Source: Hymenobacter sp. YIM 151858-1
GTDB lineage: Bacteria; Bacteroidota; Bacteroidia; Cytophagales; Hymenobacteraceae
Reading direction: 5' to 3'
DNA: 64,000 nt
Assembly (NCBI RefSeq): GCF_025979705.1
Contig: NZ_CP110136.1
Coordinates: forward strand, 186,001 to 250,000
Position 1 is the stretch's first letter, and each line of letters begins with the position of its first letter. Shown here one piece after another: positions 61,160 to 64,000 of this stretch. The notes below the pieces were generated by a model. It did no database searches. It was not told where the DNA came from and worked only from the letters and a program-made list of their open reading frames with translations. Made by a program: the position numbers and the translations under genes.

Positions 61160-62482
61160 ATGAAAAAATACCTTCTGCTGCTGTCGGCGTTGCTGAGCAT
61201 TGGCCTGGGCAGCTGCGACAAAGAATACCTCGACCCCAGCGCCGCCCGCCAGCAAGATGTGCTGGCCACCGCCGACGGCCTGATTACCGTGTGCAACGGC
61301 CTGCAGTACCGCTACACCGTGGGCGGCGCCCTGAGCGTGCTCTACAACAAAGTGGCGGCCGGCGGGCTGGCCACCCGCGAGCTGGCCATCCTGAACGTGG
61401 GCAACATCGAGGAGTTTAACGTGAGCGAGGGCGGCACCAGCCTGCGCATCGACAACGGCGTGGTGCGCAACCTCTGGAGCCAAACGCAGCTCATCCGCTC
61501 GAACGCCGATCTGGTGCTGGCCAACGCCGGCAACGCCGGCGATGCGGGCACGCGCAGCGGCATTGTGGCGTACGCCTCCATCTTCCGGGCGCTGGCCCTA
61601 GGTACGCAGGCGCAGTTTTTCGAGCAGGCACCCCTGGTTACCGGCCCCAACGCGCCGTTTGTGCCCCGGCTGGAGGTGCTGCGCTCGGCCATTACGCAGC
61701 TGGAGGCGGCCGCCACTCAGCTGAGCGCCAACCCCGTTTCGGCCGATTTCAACAGCAAAATCGTGCCCGGCATCGACCTGGCCAACACCCTGCAGGCGCT
61801 CATTGCCCGCTACAGCCTGATGGCCGGCGACTACGACCGCGCCATAGCCGCGGCCGGCCGCGTATCGCCCACGAGCCGCTCGGTGTTCAATTTCGACGAA
61901 AACACCCGCAACCCGCTGTTTGAGGCGGCTTTTGGCAACCGCAACGTGTTTGAGCCCACCGATGCCAACCTGGGCCTGACCGGCGCGCTGGCCCCCGAAG
62001 CCGGCGACCGGCGCATTCCGTTTTACGTGCGCCTGAGCCCCACGGCTACCCAAAACCGCGGCCTGGGCTTTTACACGGCGGCCAGCGCGCCCATTCCGGT
62101 GTACGTGCCCAACGAAATGCTGCTGATTCGGGCCGAGGCCTACGCCCGCAAAAACGACCTCGTCAACGCCGTAACCGAGCTCAACCGCGTGCGCACCAGC
62201 ACGGCGGCCGCGCAGCTGAACTCGAGCAACCTGCCGGTGGCGCCCCCCGGCGCGGGCCTGGCGCCCTACGCCGGTCCGCTTACCCAGGAGGCCATTCTGC
62301 TGGATATTTACCGCAACCGCCTGGTGGAGCTGGCCTTTCAGGGCTTCCGGCTCGAGGACAGCCGCCGTTTCGGGCGGCCCGGGCCGGGCGCGGCAGGCGC
62401 CGAGCGCAACCGCAATTTCTTTCCGTACCCGCGGGTAGAGCGCGAAAACAACTCGGCCACCCCCAACGACCCGGCCATTTAA
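61160..62482 (+). CDS. SusD/RagB-family lipoprotein (second), short form
   Basis: A 440-residue outer-membrane lipoprotein: lipobox LGSC after MKKYLLLLSALLSIGLGSC, opening DKEYLDPSAARQQDVLA. TPR-like helices occur in the middle (YSLMAGDYDRAIAAAGRVSP) and the C-terminus carries RNRLVELAFQGFRLEDSRRF, the usual SusD ending. It is about 60-90 residues shorter than many SusD proteins, so a smaller lid or binding site is possible. It is in one operon with the SusC at 57923 and ends in a strong terminator. Confidence 0.9.
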   Translation: MKKYLLLLSALLSIGLGSCDKEYLDPSAARQQDVLATADGLITVCNGLQYRYTVGGALSVLYNKVAAGGLATRELAILNVGNIEEFNVSEGGTSLRIDNGVVRNLWSQTQLIRSNADLVLANAGNAGDAGTRSGIVAYASIFRALALGTQAQFFEQAPLVTGPNAPFVPRLEVLRSAITQLEAAATQLSANPVSADFNSKIVPGIDLANTLQALIARYSLMAGDYDRAIAAAGRVSPTSRSVFNFDENTRNPLFEAAFGNRNVFEPTDANLGLTGALAPEAGDRRIPFYVRLSPTATQNRGLGFYTAASAPIPVYVPNEMLLIRAEAYARKNDLVNAVTELNRVRTSTAAAQLNSSNLPVAPPGAGLAPYAGPLTQEAILLDIYRNRLVELAFQGFRLEDSRRFGRPGPGAAGAERNRNFFPYPRVERENNSATPNDPAI

Positions 62483-62500
62483 CCGGCCCCCTTCAGCCAC

Positions 62501-62536
62501 AACGGCCCGCCTAAACCTAGGCGGGCCGTTGTTTTG
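62501..62536 (+). terminator. Terminator of the second Sus operon
   Basis: AACGGCCCGCCT and AGGCGGGCCGTT (62501-62530) form a 12-base perfect stem, with CCTAGG at its junction, followed by GTTTTG. It lies 19 bases after the susD stop. Confidence 0.85.
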
Positions 62537-62584
62537 TGGAGTGAAGGCAACGGGCCTCCTGGGTGCCGACGGCGCCGTCGGTAC

Positions 62585-64000
62585 CTAGGCCGGAAACGTA
62601 ACGGTGAAGGTGGTGCCCACATCGGGCTGGCTGGCCACCGTAATGCTGCCCCCGGCGTTTTCGACCAGGCGCTTCACGATGTACAGGCCTACGCCGGTGC
62701 CGTCGACGTGCGTGTGCAGGCGCTGAAACAAGCCGAACAGTTGCGTCAGCTGCTGCTCGCTCATGCCCAGGCCGTTGTCGGTTATGGTTAGCACCACGGC
62801 CTGCGGGCGGCGCGTGGCTTGCACGCTTACCTGCGCGGGGCGCTTGGGCGAGCAGTACTTGATGGCGTTGCTGATCAGGTTGTAAACAATGCTGCGCAGG
62901 TTGGCCGGATGAAACGACACCACGATATCGGGCGCCACATCGAGGGTGAGCCGGGCCTCGCTGAGCTGCAGGGCCGGCCCTAGGTCGTGGCACACATCGG
63001 CCACCACGGCAGCCAGCGGCACCGGTTCGGTGGGGCCCGCCTGCGCCAGCTGCAGCTTCGATACATCGGTGAGCTGCGCGATGGTGTTCTGAAACCGCGC
63101 CACCGTGGTTTGCAGCATATCCAGCAGCTGGGCCACCCAGGCATCTTGCTGCACGGCCGCGGGCAGCTGCTCGCGCAAGGCCAGCAAAATGCCCTCGATG
63201 TTGGCAATGGGCGCTTTCAGGTCGTGCGAGGCCGTGTACACGAAGGTGTCGAGGTCGATGTTGGAGCGCGTGAGCTGGGCGTTGGTGTCGTGCAGCTCGT
63301 CGTTGGCGGTGCGCAGCGCAGCATTGATGCTCGCCAGCTCCTCGTTGAGGGCATGCACCTGCTGCCGCGCCAATACCTGATCGGTTACTTCGGTGGCTAC
63401 CACCGTAACGGCGGCTACCCGGCCGTTGTCCTGCTCGCGCAGGGGCTGGTACACAAAGTTCCAGTACACCAAATCGCGGCGGCCGTGGCGGTGGATGTAG
63501 GAGGGCAGCTCGGTGGCGATGTGCGGCGTGCCGGTGGCCATTACCGCATCAAGCAGCTGCTCAAAGCCTTGGCCTGCAGCCTCGGGCAAAAGCTCGAACA
63601 AGGGAGTGCCGATGGCCTGCTGTTGGGTGCGCCCCCAAATGGCGCACACCGCCGGGTTGGCCACCTCGATTACGTATTGCGGACCCCGGAAAATAGCAAT
63701 GGCAACGGGGGCCTGCTCGAACAGCTCGTTTAGCTGCTGCTGCCGCATCTCTCGCTCGCGCCGCGCCATTACGCGCTGCGTTACGTCGTAGGCGTAGGTT
63801 ATCAGGCCGTCGATCTGGCCTTCCTCGTTGTAGCGGGCCTGGTAGGTTAGGTCGAAATAAGTGTCCTCCACGGGGCCACCGGTGGTATGGGCCAGCGGCA
63901 CCAGCACCTCCCGGCCTTCAAAGGTTTGCCCGGTTTCGTACACGCCCCGCAAAATGGCCACCAGGGGGTGGTCGGCAAACTCTGACAGGGCATCAATCAG
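62585..64000 (-). CDS. PAS-domain sensor histidine kinase, N-terminus outside the window
   Basis: The visible 472 codons are the C-terminal part of a kinase; the frame stays open through the window end (an internal Met is at 63961). One PAS domain (about residues 90-200 of the visible part) is followed by a coiled linker and the kinase core: phospho-acceptor His in YTASHDLKAPIANIEG, N box YNLISNAIKYC, G1 TDNGLGMS, and GTGVGLYIVKRLVENAGG. It is close in style to the kinase at 15838. No receiver gene follows. Its sensor region cannot be seen. Confidence 0.9.
   Translation of the reverse strand: MIDALSEFADHPLVAILRGVYETGQTFEGREVLVPLAHTTGGPVEDTYFDLTYQARYNEEGQIDGLITYAYDVTQRVMARREREMRQQQLNELFEQAPVAIAIFRGPQYVIEVANPAVCAIWGRTQQQAIGTPLFELLPEAAGQGFEQLLDAVMATGTPHIATELPSYIHRHGRRDLVYWNFVYQPLREQDNGRVAAVTVVATEVTDQVLARQQVHALNEELASINAALRTANDELHDTNAQLTRSNIDLDTFVYTASHDLKAPIANIEGILLALREQLPAAVQQDAWVAQLLDMLQTTVARFQNTIAQLTDVSKLQLAQAGPTEPVPLAAVVADVCHDLGPALQLSEARLTLDVAPDIVVSFHPANLRSIVYNLISNAIKYCSPKRPAQVSVQATRRPQAVVLTITDNGLGMSEQQLTQLFGLFQRLHTHVDGTGVGLYIVKRLVENAGGSITVASQPDVGTTFTVTFPA

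Noticed and set aside
60155-61483. 442-codon minus frame over the second SusC/SusD boundary
   Set aside because: Both plus genes are intact; the minus frame is a composition artefact.
49064-62482. Complete polysaccharide utilisation locus with a known substrate
   Set aside because: There are two Sus pairs but no glycoside hydrolase or sensor gene in the group, so a substrate cannot be assigned.

Overview
The window reads as a chromosomal segment of a GC-rich Bacteroidota (Cytophagales) bacterium, most like Hymenobacter. The grounds are about 60-65% GC by eye, several SusC/SusD outer-membrane pairs, secreted proteins ending in type IX secretion (T9SS) type A sorting domains, few Shine-Dalgarno signals, AT-rich leaders and Bacteroidota-type fused enzymes. 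No rRNA, tRNA, CRISPR array or prophage was seen.

Layout. 0-6.5 kb: an orphan parA with a strong terminator, two T9SS cargo proteins, and a phosphoserine phosphatase-phosphoglycerate dehydrogenase fusion. 6.5-14.2 kb: small enzymes and membrane proteins (Thr-rich secreted protein, transglutaminase-like protein, DUF3224, alpha/beta hydrolase, proC, DUF421 protein with zinc ribbon, aldo/keto reductase, D-aminoacylase-like amidohydrolase). 14.2-20.7 kb: a GH13 lipoprotein, a sensor kinase whose N-terminus matches the ethylene-binding domain of plant ETR1, a ChrA transporter and a bestrophin. 20.76-21.74 kb: an AT-rich island holding a truncated polymorphic-toxin tip, its probable immunity gene and a perfect 51-bp inverted repeat. 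21.8-31.3 kb: secreted GH31, serine hydrolase with TPR-like tail, gamma-glutamyltransferase and a PorE-like OmpA protein, with a hairpin mobile element at 27.0 kb and another at 31.3 kb. 31.7-38.2 kb: alpha-glucan genes (glgB, a half-length GT4-like protein, cytosolic GH31). 38.3-48.1 kb: TPR lipoprotein, lipase, T9SS protein, rhomboid, three tandem small disordered proteins, a penicillin-binding-type hydrolase coupled to a VanX-type dipeptidase, and a GHL10-type hydrolase. 48.2-49.0 kb: a REP-associated tyrosine transposase (RAYT) bounded by the same inverted repeats as the two hairpin elements. 49.1-62.5 kb: two Sus systems around a divergent NagB/PIG-L fusion; the first has a terminator-like hairpin in its leader. 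62.6-64 kb: a second PAS histidine kinase, cut by the window edge.

How the parts fit. One theme is uptake and use of glycans: Sus import, amino-sugar deamination/deacetylation, GH13/GH31 hydrolysis and glycogen branching. A second is envelope biology: T9SS cargo, VanX-type dipeptidase, SxxK hydrolases, PorE-like protein. Between genes there is a rich set of inverted-repeat elements from at least four families. The palindrome CCTAGG is strikingly frequent throughout, in genes, terminators and repeats alike, in the manner of cyanobacterial HIP1.

The strongest candidates for something new are the ethylene-receptor-like kinase (15838-17847), the RAYT with its hairpin elements, the orphan toxin-immunity island, the CCTAGG excess and the possible attenuator in front of the first susC.
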